A stretch of DNA of 64,000 nt from Mucilaginibacter sp. SMC90 (GCF_022811725.1 NZ_CP094527.1:682001-746000); one strand, 5' to 3'. Positions 34,439 to 44,282 are shown, numbered from the stretch's first letter. The notes: generated from the letters alone by a model not told the origin. Numbers and translations are program-made.

Positions 34439-35827
34439 TTATTCTTCAGGTGTATTATTCATTTCCTGCCACTGCTTGCTGAACGATTTATCAGCCACGT
34501 TTGGCATGTCGCGTAAATGGCCCCATGTGCGTTTAAAAAAAGTTTTGAGCAGGAAGTTTTTCATGCCGCCGCCAAAAAAATCGGTAAGCTTGCGTTTAAG
34601 CATTCCCTTTTTCCAGATAGCCCAACCCCAGCGCTCTTTGTTGGTAACCAGGTTCTCATTCACCGCGTCACGGCGGTTCAAGAGCAACATTTTGTGGATA
34701 TCGATCTTAACCGGGCAAACTTCTGTGCATTTGCCACATAAACTTGAGGCGTAACTCAAGTGCTTAAAATCTTCCATACCACGTGTATGCGGGGTAATAA
34801 TAGAGCCTATCGGGCCGCTATAGGTGGTGGCGTAAGTATGGCCGCCAATGTTTTTATAAATTGGGCAACCATTGAGGCATGCCCCGCAGCGGATGCAATA
34901 TAGTCCCTGGCGCTGGTCTTTTTTTGCCAGCAGATTAGTACGTCCGTTATCCAGCAATACTACATACATTTCTTCAGGGCCGTCGGTTTCATTTGATTGG
35001 CGCGGACCGCTCAGTATGCTATTATACACAGTAAGGTTTTGACCAGTGCCGTGGGTTGAAAGCATTGGCCAAAACAAATCCAGATCGGTAATGGAAGGAA
35101 TGATTTTTTCAATACCCACAATGGCTATATGTATTTTAGGGAATGTGGTACAAAGGCGCGCGTTCCCTTCATTTTCGCTGATAGCAATGCTGCCGGTATC
35201 AGCCAGCAGGAAGTTAGCGCCTGTTATGCCTACATCGGCCTGTACATATTTTTCGCGAAGCAGTTCGCGGGCTTTCAGGGTAATTTGTTCGGGTGTGGCG
35301 TCAATGGGGGTACCAAACTTTTCGTTAAAAAGCTTCGCTATATCCTCCTTGCTCAGGTGCATAGCCGGGGTAACAATATGGTAAGGCTTTTGGCCTAACA
35401 ACTGTACTATATATTCGCCAAGATCTGTTTCGAGCGACTCGATCTGGTTACTTTCCAGAAATTCATTGAGGTGAATTTCTTCAGTAACCATCGATTTTGA
35501 TTTTACTACGGTTTTAGCATTGGCCTTTTTGATAATATTCAGGATTTCGCGCTGGGCTTCTTCTACATCATTAGCCCAAATCACCTTGCCGCCGCGTTTT
35601 TGGAAATTTGCCTCAAATTCGGGGAGGAATTTATCAAGGTTTTCCATCACCTTCCATTTAAGCACATGGCCTTTTTTCTTGGCATTATCTAAATTGATAA
35701 GGCGCGACAAGCCCCGGGATACCGCTGTATCATACCGGTCAATATTGAAATTGATAATCCGGCGATGATCGGCATCAAAAGCCTTCTCCTCCGATTTTAT
35801 CAGGAATTCTTCAGCGGTTGCTCCCAT
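34439..35827 (-). CDS. lutB: LutB-type iron-sulfur lactate utilization protein
   Basis: 462 residues. An N-terminal LUD domain (DUF162) covers about 50-290 (KTVVKSKSMVTEEIHLNEFLE, GITGANFLLADTGSIAISENEGN). Two 4Fe-4S cluster motifs follow: CIRCGACLNGCPIY and CGKCTEVCPVKIDIHK. In Bacillus the LutABC complex oxidises L-lactate to pyruvate. lutA and lutC are not adjacent here, so either they lie elsewhere or this is a stand-alone paralogue. A DHFR-like gene follows at 3 bp. Confidence 0.92.
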   Translation of the reverse strand: MGATAEEFLIKSEEKAFDADHRRIINFNIDRYDTAVSRGLSRLINLDNAKKKGHVLKWKVMENLDKFLPEFEANFQKRGGKVIWANDVEEAQREILNIIKKANAKTVVKSKSMVTEEIHLNEFLESNQIESLETDLGEYIVQLLGQKPYHIVTPAMHLSKEDIAKLFNEKFGTPIDATPEQITLKARELLREKYVQADVGITGANFLLADTGSIAISENEGNARLCTTFPKIHIAIVGIEKIIPSITDLDLFWPMLSTHGTGQNLTVYNSILSGPRQSNETDGPEEMYVVLLDNGRTNLLAKKDQRQGLYCIRCGACLNGCPIYKNIGGHTYATTYSGPIGSIITPHTRGMEDFKHLSYASSLCGKCTEVCPVKIDIHKMLLLNRRDAVNENLVTNKERWGWAIWKKGMLKRKLTDFFGGGMKNFLLKTFFKRTWGHLRDMPNVADKSFSKQWQEMNNTPEE

Positions 35828-35862
35828 ATATGCGAAAGTAGGGTTTTGTTTTTATTTTTTAT

Positions 35863-36044
35863 GGTGAGCGGTTGATTGAGTTGATTAAGTGAGTGGTTTT
35901 TTATTTTTTGAACATCTTATTAGTTAAATGGTTTTCGCAAAATCAATTTTCCTTTAACAAAAAGAGGCGCAAGTGATGCGCCTCTACATAAAATATTTTC
36001 AGCGAGCAGAACCACTCACCTAATCAACTCAATCAACCAGTCAC
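35863..36044. repeat. Phrase fold-back flanking a terminator, lutB / M28 peptidase spacer
   Basis: Left arm (35864-35898) and right arm (36010-36044) are inverted copies matching at about 32 of 35 positions. The phrase is GTGAGTGGTTGATTGAGTTG. The right arm reaches the peptidase stop codon, and the left arm begins 36 bp from the lutB start. A terminator hairpin sits between the arms. Confidence 0.75.
35956..35985 (-). terminator. Intrinsic terminator of the M28 peptidase gene
   Basis: Perfect 9-bp stem AGAGGCGCA / TGCGCCTCT with a 5-nt loop, followed on the minus strand by TTTTTGTT. Confidence 0.85.
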
Positions 36045-37603
36045 TACTTCCCAACAGCATCCACTGCGGGGCGTTTATCGCGATTGGCCAATTCCCAGCC
36101 GGTGTAAAATACCAGTTGAGCGCGTTTGGCTAACAGCGGGAAATTGATCTTGCTTACTTCATCGCCAGGCTGATGGTAATCGGCATGAACACCATTAAAG
36201 TAGAAGATAATAGGTACGCCGTGTTTTGCAAAGTTGTAGTGATCGCTGCGGTAGTAAAATCTGTTAGGATCATTAGGATCATCATACTTATAGTCAAGTT
36301 TTAGTTTTGTATAAGTATTGTTGGCGTTTTCACCAATTTCATGCAGCTCCTTGCTCAACATAGCCGAACCGATAGGGTATACATAGTTTGCGGAATCGGG
36401 TTTGCCAATATATTCTTCGCCAACGCGGCCAATCATATCAATGTTTAAATCGGTAATGGTATTAGCCAGCGGGAATACAGGATGATCTGAATAATACTCA
36501 GAACCTAATAAACCTTTTTCTTCGCCTACGTTACCTAAAAACAGGATACTGCGGCGTGGGCCATGACCGTCTTTTTTTGCCTTGGAGAAAGCCCGGGCAA
36601 TTTCCAAAATGCCGGTAGTACCTGAACCATCGTCGTCGGCACCGTTGTTTACTTTATCCTTTGCCTTTTCATCGGGGTTTAAGCCTATATGATCATAATG
36701 CGCCGAAAAAACCAATACTTCATCTTTCAGATCGGTACCCGGCATGTAGCCCAATACGTCAACCGCTTTTACATCATTTTTTGTAGTAGCGTAGTTTATA
36801 ACCACGTTATTTTTAATATCTGCCGCAGGAGTAACCGCCGCTGCCGAAGCAGATTTAAGGTCGGCATAGGTTTTACCTGTTGATTTTACAAGTGCGTCGG
36901 CCAATGTAGCAGTGATATTGAACACAGGTGCATTCGTATTTGCCGGTTTAGCCGCTTCATCTTTAATGGTTAGCTTAGGGCTTGTTACGCTTTTACCAAA
37001 ACGGGCCAGTGCAGCTGCAATACCCGGGTTGGCAGCTAAAATGATCGCCGGATTTTTGCTTTGTAAATTCTTTACAACCTTCATGCGCGCATTGGTCATG
37101 CGATAGCTGGTATTGGGTGTAGTGCCTGCTTCTGGTTTATCCTCGTTAATCCAAAGCACAATTTTCCCTGCCAGATCGGTATTGCCAATTTCAGCATCGG
37201 TACCATAGCCAACAAATACGATGTTATTTACTGATGTGCTTTTATCCGGGAATGAACCTCCTAAATAAAAGTCGGTGCCATACTCAAATGATTTTCCGTT
37301 AACCGTAAATGCGGTTACTTTCAAAGCATTTTCGGTAAGGGGTACATTCAAGAAGTATGACCCGTTAACAGGTGCCTGCAGCCCTAATTTTTTAAACTCA
37401 TTGGCTATGTAATTAGCGGCTTTTTCGGCACCTGGTTTACCCGTTTCACGGCCTTCAAAGGCATCTGAAGCCAGGATGCTCAGGTGCTTTTTCGCATCAT
37501 CTGCAGTTATCAGCCCGGCGTATTTCATAGCCGTGCTGTTCTGCTGTGCACAGGCCGTCGTTGCCGAGGCCAGTGCAATGAGCAATAATGGTAATTTATT
37601 CAT
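36044..37603 (-). CDS. Secreted M28 family metallopeptidase
   Basis: 519 residues with a signal peptide (MNKLPLLLIALASATTACAQQ; a lipoprotein Cys is possible but the lipobox is imperfect). A PA-type insert (about 120-270) interrupts the peptidase domain. Zinc ligands appear in order: VFSAHYDHIGLN, NGADDDGSGTTGILEIA, FLGNVGEEKGLLGSEYY, DLNIDMIGRVG and YRSDHYNFAKHGVP. Such enzymes are aminopeptidases acting in the periplasm or outside the cell. Flanked on both sides by phrase fold-backs. Confidence 0.92.
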   Translation of the reverse strand: MNKLPLLLIALASATTACAQQNSTAMKYAGLITADDAKKHLSILASDAFEGRETGKPGAEKAANYIANEFKKLGLQAPVNGSYFLNVPLTENALKVTAFTVNGKSFEYGTDFYLGGSFPDKSTSVNNIVFVGYGTDAEIGNTDLAGKIVLWINEDKPEAGTTPNTSYRMTNARMKVVKNLQSKNPAIILAANPGIAAALARFGKSVTSPKLTIKDEAAKPANTNAPVFNITATLADALVKSTGKTYADLKSASAAAVTPAADIKNNVVINYATTKNDVKAVDVLGYMPGTDLKDEVLVFSAHYDHIGLNPDEKAKDKVNNGADDDGSGTTGILEIARAFSKAKKDGHGPRRSILFLGNVGEEKGLLGSEYYSDHPVFPLANTITDLNIDMIGRVGEEYIGKPDSANYVYPIGSAMLSKELHEIGENANNTYTKLKLDYKYDDPNDPNRFYYRSDHYNFAKHGVPIIFYFNGVHADYHQPGDEVSKINFPLLAKRAQLVFYTGWELANRDKRPAVDAVGK

Positions 37604-37634
37604 TCTTTTAGTTAATAGTTCTTTTTTAAGGTGC

Positions 37635-37730
37635 CCTTTAAGGTCAAAGGCTAAAGGTTAAAGGCGAAAGGTAGCTGCATCTTGCAAAGCGAAAGACGAT
37701 AAAAACCTTTTACCTTTTGCCTTTAACCTA
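37635..37730. repeat. Phrase fold-back between the M28 peptidase and rpiB
   Basis: Left arm AAGGTCAAAGGCTAAAGG then TTAAAGGCGAAAGG; right arm CCTTTTACCTTTTGCCTTTAA. Inverted AAAGGTTAAAGGC phrases. A single arm with the same vocabulary is at 44283-44316. Confidence 0.65.
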
Positions 37731-37732
37731 AA

Positions 37733-38170
37733 TCAAGCGCACGCAATTTTCTCCACACGATGGGCATGCCTGCCGCCTTCAAATTCAGTATTTAAAAATG
37801 TAGTTACAATTGCCGTCGCTTCTTCGGGGGTAACAAAGCGGGCAGGTACGCAAACTATGTTGGCGTTGTTATGGCTGCGGGCCAGCACAGCAATTTCTTC
37901 TTTCCAGCAAATGGCCGCACGAATATTTTGGTGTTTGTTGGCTGTTATAGCCACACCATTAGCCGCACCACAAATCAGGATCCCCAGGTCGCATTCGCCG
38001 CTTTCAATGGCATTAGCTACGGGGTGCGCAAAGTCAGGATAGTCAACCGATTCAGATGAATAAGTGCCGAAGTCTTTTACTTCGGTCATTGATAGGGCCG
38101 CGGTTAAAATTTCTTTGTATTCATACCCGGCATGATCCGAACCAATTGCAATTTTTAATCCTTGCTTCAT
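37733..38170 (-). CDS. rpiB: Ribose 5-phosphate isomerase B
   Basis: Interconverts ribose 5-phosphate and ribulose 5-phosphate. 145 residues. Substrate-binding IAIGSDHAGYEYKE and DFGTYS, conserved VDYPDFAHPVANAI and ARSHNNANIVCVPAR. The active-site loop reads ILICGAANGVAITANKH with Cys67 present but CGAANG instead of the more usual CGTG/CGSG form. C-terminal HAHRVEKI matches the family. It is followed downstream by the M28 peptidase. Confidence 0.93.
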   Translation of the reverse strand: MKQGLKIAIGSDHAGYEYKEILTAALSMTEVKDFGTYSSESVDYPDFAHPVANAIESGECDLGILICGAANGVAITANKHQNIRAAICWKEEIAVLARSHNNANIVCVPARFVTPEEATAIVTTFLNTEFEGGRHAHRVEKIACA

Positions 38171-38337
38171 TTAACAAAAGTATAACGTTTTACCGTGTTT
38201 AAAGGTAAATAATTTGTTATAAACAGGCCAGTGTGTAAACGCTCAAAAAGATGGTTTCTCAGTCCTTAAAATATGCGGATCTCACTTATTTGCTGCTTTA
38301 GCATAGAAAAAGCAGCCGACAGCTTAAAAAGACGTTA

Positions 38338-39204
38338 TTAAGCTCTGTCTAAAGCTTCTTCTTTTTTGATCTTACGTTTTTCAACAAGGCCGGCTACAAT
38401 TATACTAACCTCGTATAATACAAACAGCGGGATACTAACCACGGTCATGGTAAGCATATCAGGTGTAGGGGTAACTACCGCAGCTATGACCAGGATCACC
38501 ACAATGGCATACCTGCGTGTTTCTTTCATGAACTTGGGCGTCATGATACCCAGATTAGCCAATATATAAACCAGGATAGGCAATTGAAAAACAAGGCCTG
38601 TAGCAAGGGTAAGGGTTGCCACCGAAGATAGGTAAGAGTCCGTATCAATCAAATTCTCAATAGCCGCGCTTACAGTATAGCCCGACAGGAAGTTGATTGA
38701 CATCGGTGTGATTACATAGTAACCAAACAGGACACCCAAAAAGAAAAGAAAACAGGCATAAAATACAAATCCGGTAGCTGCCTTACGCTCCTTGTCATGT
38801 AACGCAGGCTTTATAAAACGCCAGAGTTCCCAGATCAGGTATGGAACGCCCAGCGTGATCCCGATTATTAATGCCGAGTTGATCTGGAGCGTAAACTGAC
38901 CAGCCAGTTCGGTATTGATCAGGCGGATTTTAACATTACTAACGCAAAAGCCGTCGCGATGCAGGGCAGCACCGATTTTGCAAAGCATACGGTAAGTCCA
39001 GAAAGTTGACTTGCTGGGCCCCATGATAATGGTATCAAAGATCCAGTCGTAGTAATAAAAAACAACAGCGGTAAATACTACAATGGCTATTGAAGCACGT
39101 ATAAGATGCCCCCTTAAAGCCTCGAGGTGATCAAAGAAAGACATTTCTGCCTCTAACGTTTTACCTTTTTCCTTTATGGCCTTGATGATCTTGTTTTCGC
39201 TCAT
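38338..39204 (-). CDS. tatC: Sec-independent protein translocase TatC
   Basis: 288 residues with six membrane segments. Family motifs: MSFFDHLEALRGHLIRASIAIV near the N-terminus, GVPYLIWELWRFIKPALHDKERK, FYACFLFFLGVLFGYY, ATGLVFQLPILVYILANLGI and FMKETRRYAIVVILVIAAVVTPTPDMLTM. TatC recognises twin-arginine signal peptides with TatA partners, which are not in the window. A loop insert with two Cys (MLCKIGAALHRDGFCVSN) lies in the first periplasmic region. It lies downstream of accC on the same strand, with 74 bp between. Confidence 0.95.
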   Translation of the reverse strand: MSENKIIKAIKEKGKTLEAEMSFFDHLEALRGHLIRASIAIVVFTAVVFYYYDWIFDTIIMGPSKSTFWTYRMLCKIGAALHRDGFCVSNVKIRLINTELAGQFTLQINSALIIGITLGVPYLIWELWRFIKPALHDKERKAATGFVFYACFLFFLGVLFGYYVITPMSINFLSGYTVSAAIENLIDTDSYLSSVATLTLATGLVFQLPILVYILANLGIMTPKFMKETRRYAIVVILVIAAVVTPTPDMLTMTVVSIPLFVLYEVSIIVAGLVEKRKIKKEEALDRA

Positions 39205-39278
39205 TGTAATATATACCGCTGTATCAACGCTATTGTGCTAAATACGTTTAATAGTATGAAGTTAGTTTGAATTTATTT

Positions 39279-40613
39279 TTATAATTCAAATGTATCCATA
39301 AACTTGGTGGTAAAATTACCAGCGCGGAAGTTTGGATCCTTCAATAATTTTAAATGGAATGGAATGGTTGTTTTAACGCCTTCTATCACGAATTCGCTCA
39401 ATGCGCGCTCCATGGTGCTCAAAGCTTCATCGCGGGTTTGGGCCACGCAAATAACTTTGGCAATCATTGAATCATAATTTGGAGGAATAACATAGCCGGT
39501 ATATACGTGTGTATCTATACGCACACCATGTCCGCCCGGAGAGTGGAAATTGGTTATTTTACCAGGTGAAGGACGGAAACTGTTAAACGGATCTTCGGCA
39601 TTGATACGGCATTCAATGGCATGCATTGTTGGCTCGTAATTTTTACCAGAGATGGGGATGCCTGCAGCAACTTTGATTTGCTCTTTGATCAGGTCAAAAT
39701 TGATCACCTCTTCGGTAACCGGGTGTTCAACCTGGATCCGGGTATTCATCTCCATGAAGTAGAAGTTACGGTCTTTATCAACCAAAAACTCTACAGTACC
39801 GGCACCTTCGTATGAAACAGCTTTGGCACCTTTTATAGCGGCCTCGCCCATTTTTTTACGTAGTTTTTCGGTCATGAAAGGTGAAGGTGATTCTTCAACC
39901 AGTTTCTGGTGACGACGTTGGATAGAGCAGTCGCGCTCAGAAAGGTGACATACTTTGCCAAACTGATCACCCACAACCTGAATTTCGATGTGACGCGGGT
40001 CCTGAACATATTTTTCAAGGTATAAGCCATCGTTACCGAAAGCAGCACCAGACTCGGCACGGGCAGAATCCCAGGCGTTTTCAAATTCTTCGTCTTTCCA
40101 AACAATACGCATACCGCGGCCACCACCACCGGCAGTAGCTTTTAATATAATAGGGTACCCAATTTTGTTGGCGATAGAAATACCTTGTTTAACATCGCTA
40201 AGCAAACCATCTGAACCGGGAACGATAGGTACACCAGCTTTTTTCATGGTATCCTTAGCTGAGGCTTTATCACCCATCTGGTTGATCTGCTCGGCAGTGG
40301 CACCGATAAATTTAATGCCATATTCAGCACAAATGGCCGAGAACTTGGCATTTTCAGACAGGAAGCCGTAACCAGGATGGATCGCATCTGCATTGGTTAA
40401 TTCGGCAGCCGATATGATGTTTGGAATATTTAAATAGGAATCGCGACTTGGCGGCGGACCGATACAAACAGCTTCATCGGCAAAACGAACGTGAAGACTA
40501 TCGCGGTCGGCGGTTGAATATACAGCTACCGTTTTAATACCCATTTCTTTACAGGTACGGATAATACGAAGGGCGATTTCGCCACGGTTAGCTATTAATA
40601 TTTTTTTAAACAT
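39279..40613 (-). CDS. accC: Acetyl-CoA carboxylase, biotin carboxylase subunit
   Basis: ATP-dependent carboxylation of biotin on AccB, the first step to malonyl-CoA. 444 residues. [40 protein letters not shown] (ATP grasp), [58 protein letters not shown] and ECRINAEDP are all present. Downstream of accB; the 147-bp spacer holds a perfect 26-bp inverted repeat. Confidence 0.97.
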   Translation of the reverse strand: MFKKILIANRGEIALRIIRTCKEMGIKTVAVYSTADRDSLHVRFADEAVCIGPPPSRDSYLNIPNIISAAELTNADAIHPGYGFLSENAKFSAICAEYGIKFIGATAEQINQMGDKASAKDTMKKAGVPIVPGSDGLLSDVKQGISIANKIGYPIILKATAGGGGRGMRIVWKDEEFENAWDSARAESGAAFGNDGLYLEKYVQDPRHIEIQVVGDQFGKVCHLSERDCSIQRRHQKLVEESPSPFMTEKLRKKMGEAAIKGAKAVSYEGAGTVEFLVDKDRNFYFMEMNTRIQVEHPVTEEVINFDLIKEQIKVAAGIPISGKNYEPTMHAIECRINAEDPFNSFRPSPGKITNFHSPGGHGVRIDTHVYTGYVIPPNYDSMIAKVICVAQTRDEALSTMERALSEFVIEGVKTTIPFHLKLLKDPNFRAGNFTTKFMDTFEL

Positions 40614-40624
40614 TGTTTTTCTTT

Positions 40625-40750
40625 GATGTGCAAATTACAGATGTGCAAATATGCAGATGAAAATATTAACGAATGATTGATGGGCAAATATGTAAATTAT
40701 AAATGTGCAAACGAATTAAATATCATTTGCACATCTGTAATTTGCACATC
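40625..40750. repeat. Phrase fold-back with 26-bp perfect inverted repeat, accC/accB spacer
   Basis: 40625-40650 (GATGTGCAAATTACAGATG...) and 40725-40750 are exact inverse complements. The arms are themselves two tandem copies of GATGTGCAAAT. The 74-nt interior contains more decayed copies (GGGCAAATATG, AAATGTGCAAACG). The element occupies almost the entire spacer between two genes of the same operon. Confidence 0.9.
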
Positions 40751-40760
40751 AGTTCATTAA

Positions 40761-41234
40761 CTAAACTGGTTCTACTAAAAACAGGGGTTGATCGTACTCA
40801 ACCGGTGAGGCGTTATCAACAAGTACTTTTACGATACGGCCCGAAACTTCTGATTCAATTTCATTGAATAGTTTCATAGCTTCAATGATACATACTACGC
40901 TACCTGGTTTTATCTCATCGCCAACGTTTACAAACAAAGGTTTATCCGGGCTTGATGAACGGTAAAAAGTACCGATCATAGGTGATTTAACGGTAATGTA
41001 TTTTGATGTATCAGGAGCAGCCGGTGCAGCAGGCTCAACCGGGGTTGGTGCCGGAGCAGATGGCAATACCGGAGTAACAGGTTGTGTAACTGCCGGGATA
41101 GTAGCATGAACCACCGTAGGCTGTACCTCGTTGGTTTTTATTGTGATCTTAAAATCTTTTTGCTCGATTGATACTTCGTTCACGCCCGATTTGGAAACAA
41201 AGCGAATAAGGTCCTGAATTTGTTTAATATCCAT
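40761..41234 (-). CDS. accB: Biotin carboxyl carrier protein of acetyl-CoA carboxylase
   Basis: 157 residues. A short N-terminal helix ([20 protein letters not shown]) is followed by an Ala/Pro-rich hinge (about 45-75) and the biotinyl domain with [20 protein letters not shown] and the biotin attachment Lys121 in [13 protein letters not shown]. It shuttles carboxybiotin between AccC and the carboxyltransferase. Lies between fabH and accC. Confidence 0.97.
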   Translation of the reverse strand: MDIKQIQDLIRFVSKSGVNEVSIEQKDFKITIKTNEVQPTVVHATIPAVTQPVTPVLPSAPAPTPVEPAAPAAPDTSKYITVKSPMIGTFYRSSSPDKPLFVNVGDEIKPGSVVCIIEAMKLFNEIESEVSGRIVKVLVDNASPVEYDQPLFLVEPV

Positions 41235-41285
41235 GTTGAAGGATTAATTGGTTTTGGACAAAGTTTATACCTAAATTATATATTA

Positions 41286-41522
41286 ATGTGCAAACTACAG
41301 TTGTGCAAATATGCAAATCCATGTATTGATGTGCAAATGCGTTGTGTTGCAAATTATACGTTAGTTAATTAATCAGAGGTTCAATTACGTTGATAATTGA
41401 ACAGTTTTATATGTTTTTATAAGCAGATAACATGTGCCGTTTACAGATGTTTTAATTTTTTGATATGGTAGATATGCTTTGATAAAGAAAATCAGCACAT
41501 CAGCATACCTGAAATTTGCACA
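41286..41522. repeat. Phrase-repeat spacer between accB and fabH
   Basis: Copies of GTGCAAACTACAG, TGTGCAAATATGCAAAT and GATGTGCAAATG at the accB end, with inverted GCACATCAGCATACC and AAATTTGCACATC at the fabH end. The vocabulary is the same as the accC/accB fold-back 600 bp away, but here it is degenerate. Confidence 0.65.
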
Positions 41523-42512
41523 TCAATAAGCCCACTTCAAATACACCGCGCCCCAGGTAAATCCGCCGCCAAAAGCTGCTAAAATCAGGTTATCCCCTTT
41601 CTTAAATTTGCTTTCCCATTCCCACAAACAAAGCGGGATTGTTCCGTTGGTGGTGTTACCATAGCGCTCAATATTGATAATAACTTTATCGGCACTGATA
41701 CCTGTACGGTTTGCAGTAGCATCAATAATGCGCTTGTTGGCCTGGTGCGGTACCAGCCAGGCAATATCATCGCCTGTTAGGTGGTTACGTTCCATTACTT
41801 CGTGCGCAACATCGGCCATGTTGGTTACTGCAAATTTAAATACAGCCTGGCCTTCCTGGTACGCATAATGCTCACCGGCGTCAACGGTAGCATGGCTGGC
41901 TGGTTTTAATGAACCGCCGGCTTTAAGGTTAAGGTACTGACCTCCGGCACCGTCGCTTCTTAAAATAGAATCGATCAGGCCGTTGCCTTCCTCATTTGGC
42001 TCAAGCAGGGCCGCGCCGCAGCCATCACCAAAAATAATGCAGGTAGCACGATCTTTATAGTTAACAATAGCCGACATTTTATCGCCGCCAACAACCAATA
42101 CTTTTTTATGCTTGCCGCTTTCAATAAATTGAGCGCCTGAAGTTAAGCCGTATAAGAAACCGGAGCATGCAGCCTGCAAATCAAATCCCCACGCATTTTT
42201 TGCACCAATTTTGTGGGCTAAAATGTTGGCCGTAGCCGGGAAGATCATATCGGGGGTGGTAGTACAAAAGATGATAAGGTCGATCTCATCGGCACCGATA
42301 CCGCGTTTTTTAAGGAGCTCGGTAACGGCGGGGACCGCCATATCAGATGTAGCAAGGCCTTCGCCTTTTAATATGCGTCGCTCTTTGATACCGGTACGGC
42401 TGGTTATCCATTCGTCGTTTGTATCAACCATTGTTTCCAGTTCCTGGTTGGTTAATACATAGTCGGGAACGTAACCATGTACAGCGGTAATAGCGGCATG
42501 AACTTTACTCAT
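41523..42512 (-). CDS. fabH: 3-oxoacyl-[acyl-carrier-protein] synthase III
   Basis: Starts fatty-acid synthesis by condensing an acyl-CoA primer with malonyl-ACP. 329 residues. Catalytic Cys116 in [15 protein letters not shown], His in [11 protein letters not shown] and Asn in [27 protein letters not shown] near residue 33 and the C-terminal [16 protein letters not shown] are typical. Begins 10 bp after the plsX stop. Confidence 0.96.
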   Translation of the reverse strand: MSKVHAAITAVHGYVPDYVLTNQELETMVDTNDEWITSRTGIKERRILKGEGLATSDMAVPAVTELLKKRGIGADEIDLIIFCTTTPDMIFPATANILAHKIGAKNAWGFDLQAACSGFLYGLTSGAQFIESGKHKKVLVVGGDKMSAIVNYKDRATCIIFGDGCGAALLEPNEEGNGLIDSILRSDGAGGQYLNLKAGGSLKPASHATVDAGEHYAYQEGQAVFKFAVTNMADVAHEVMERNHLTGDDIAWLVPHQANKRIIDATANRTGISADKVIINIERYGNTTNGTIPLCLWEWESKFKKGDNLILAAFGGGFTWGAVYLKWAY

Positions 42513-42522
42513 CTTTATAAAA

Positions 42523-43461
42523 TTACTGGAATGCTTGTTTTATTTTATCAACGAGGTTACTCTCTATCATGTTCCTTGATAAAAGGACCATGTTTTTTAT
42601 CGCCTCGGGGCTCGAGATGCCGTGACCAACAACAACGGGGGCATTTACACCCAGTATTGGGCTGCCGCCATATTGTTCATAATTAAACCTGTCAAAAAAC
42701 TCGTCCTTCAGCTGTTTCTTCCGCGTTACAACATAAAACGATTCTGCAAGCTTTAATATTACATTGCCTGTAAAACCATCACATACATACACATCGGTGC
42801 CTTCGCTAAAAAGATCGCGCCCTTCAACATTGCCAACAAAGTTAAACAACTTTGTTTCTTTCATTAACGGGTAGGTAGCCTGGCAAAGTAAGTTGCCTTT
42901 TTCCTCCTCTTCGCCAATGTTAATGAGCGCAACCCGCGGGTTAGGTATATCATAAACAGTTTGGGCAAACAGGCTGCCGAGTACGCCGAACTGAACAAGC
43001 ACATCAGGCTTGCAATCGGCATTGGCACCTACATCCAACAAAATACCCAAACCTCCTTTAAGTTTGGGTACAATAGTAGTCATAGCCGGGCGTACAACAC
43101 CCGGAATAGTTTTTACGCTGAACATGGCGCCAACAAGCATAGCGCCGGTGTTACCAGCCGATGAGAAAGCCTGAATTTCGCCGGCTTTAAGCAGTTGGAA
43201 ACCAACTGATATGCTCGAGTCAGGCTTTTGAACAATAGCTTTAGTCGGGTGTTCGCCCATACCAATAACTTCGGTTGTATGTACAAACTCGAAGTTATCA
43301 GGGCTTACACCGTTTTCCTGAAGAATACTTACTGTAACTTCTTTATCGCCAATGAGTACCAGTTTCTGGTCGGCAGATAAAGTTTTATACGCTTCGATAG
43401 CTCCTAAAACAGCTGCTTTGGGAGCGTAATCACCGCCCATAATATCTAAGCCAATCTTCAT
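42523..43461 (-). CDS. plsX: Phosphate acyltransferase PlsX
   Basis: Makes acyl-phosphate from acyl-ACP for phospholipid synthesis. 312 residues. Motifs [89 protein letters not shown] and [15 protein letters not shown]. In the conserved order rpmF-plsX-fabH. Confidence 0.96.
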   Translation of the reverse strand: MKIGLDIMGGDYAPKAAVLGAIEAYKTLSADQKLVLIGDKEVTVSILQENGVSPDNFEFVHTTEVIGMGEHPTKAIVQKPDSSISVGFQLLKAGEIQAFSSAGNTGAMLVGAMFSVKTIPGVVRPAMTTIVPKLKGGLGILLDVGANADCKPDVLVQFGVLGSLFAQTVYDIPNPRVALINIGEEEEKGNLLCQATYPLMKETKLFNFVGNVEGRDLFSEGTDVYVCDGFTGNVILKLAESFYVVTRKKQLKDEFFDRFNYEQYGGSPILGVNAPVVVGHGISSPEAIKNMVLLSRNMIESNLVDKIKQAFQ

Positions 43462-43477
43462 TTTCAGAAAATTAAAC

Positions 43478-43669
43478 TTAGGCTACTGCTGCTTTCTCAA
43501 TAAGAACTTTACCGTTGTAGTAAACGTTACCATCAACAGTATACGCACGGTGTGGCAAGTGCACAGCGCCTGTAGTTTGGCAGGTAGTTAAAGTTGGAGC
43601 TTCCGCTTTGTAATGGGTTCTGCGTTTATCTCTCCTTGATTTTGAAAATTTCCGCTTTGGATGTGGCAT
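43478..43669 (-). CDS. rpmF: 50S ribosomal protein L32
   Basis: 63 residues: [20 protein letters not shown] followed by the conserved [18 protein letters not shown]. One Cys (TTCQTT) remains; the full zinc-binding set of other L32 forms is not present. Lies between yceD and plsX, the usual bacterial order that couples ribosome and lipid genes. Confidence 0.96.
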   Translation of the reverse strand: MPHPKRKFSKSRRDKRRTHYKAEAPTLTTCQTTGAVHLPHRAYTVDGNVYYNGKVLIEKAAVA

Positions 43670-43685
43670 AATATCCTAATATTAA

Positions 43686-44207
43686 TTATTTATTCATGTT
43701 CCTGAGCGCATCCCACCGTGGGTCTGTTTGCTCACTTTGTTCACCATTTGCCGATAAGCTGTTAAGCTTGTCAAGCATTTCTTTATCACAGGTTGAGGTA
43801 TTACCCTCGCCGCAAATTGATATAAACGGCACTGCAACATTAATGTATTCATATATCAACCCGGCAATATCGATCTCGTGATCATTTTTACCAAGTGTTA
43901 TAATCTCTTCATCCTCGTCAACTGCTTCATCGCTAAATTTAGCTATCTGCTGTTCGGTAATGTCAAGTTGTATTGGCAATACCTTCAGGCACCTGTCGCA
44001 GTTGGCATCAATCGTGCCATCTATCTTAAAGTTCAGGATCAGCATAGTTTCCTGCTTGTCCAGTTCAACTTCACAGTGCAGGGTTGCTTTCTTAACGAGT
44101 GAGTATTCAAACTCGTCAAAAAAATCATCCTGTATGTCATACTCAAACAGGTGTTTCCCCAGTTTAAGCCCCGTAAAGGGAATCGAATATTTTTTAAGCG
44201 ATTTCAA
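43686..44207 (-). CDS. yceD: YceD/DUF177 family protein with a TTG start
   Basis: 173 residues if started at TTG 44207 (MKSLKKYSIPFTGLKLGKH), which matches the usual family N-terminus. No ATG occurs in frame between the upstream stop at about 44265 and the conserved region; another TTG lies at 44228. The DUF177 domain shows CEVELDKQETMLILNFKIDG and DANCDRCLKVLPIQL (CxxC), EIDIAGLIYEYINVAVPF and CDKEMLDKLN, then DPRWDALRNMNK. The family is linked to 23S rRNA and L32 biogenesis in other bacteria. First gene of the rpmF-plsX-fabH-accB-accC block. Confidence 0.88.
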   Translation of the reverse strand: MKSLKKYSIPFTGLKLGKHLFEYDIQDDFFDEFEYSLVKKATLHCEVELDKQETMLILNFKIDGTIDANCDRCLKVLPIQLDITEQQIAKFSDEAVDEDEEIITLGKNDHEIDIAGLIYEYINVAVPFISICGEGNTSTCDKEMLDKLNSLSANGEQSEQTDPRWDALRNMNK

Positions 44208-44282
44208 TGAGCAACAATTAGCCCGCAAATGTATGGAAAAATACCATAACTGGAAAGTGTTTTTTTATTTTGGCCCTGCGGT

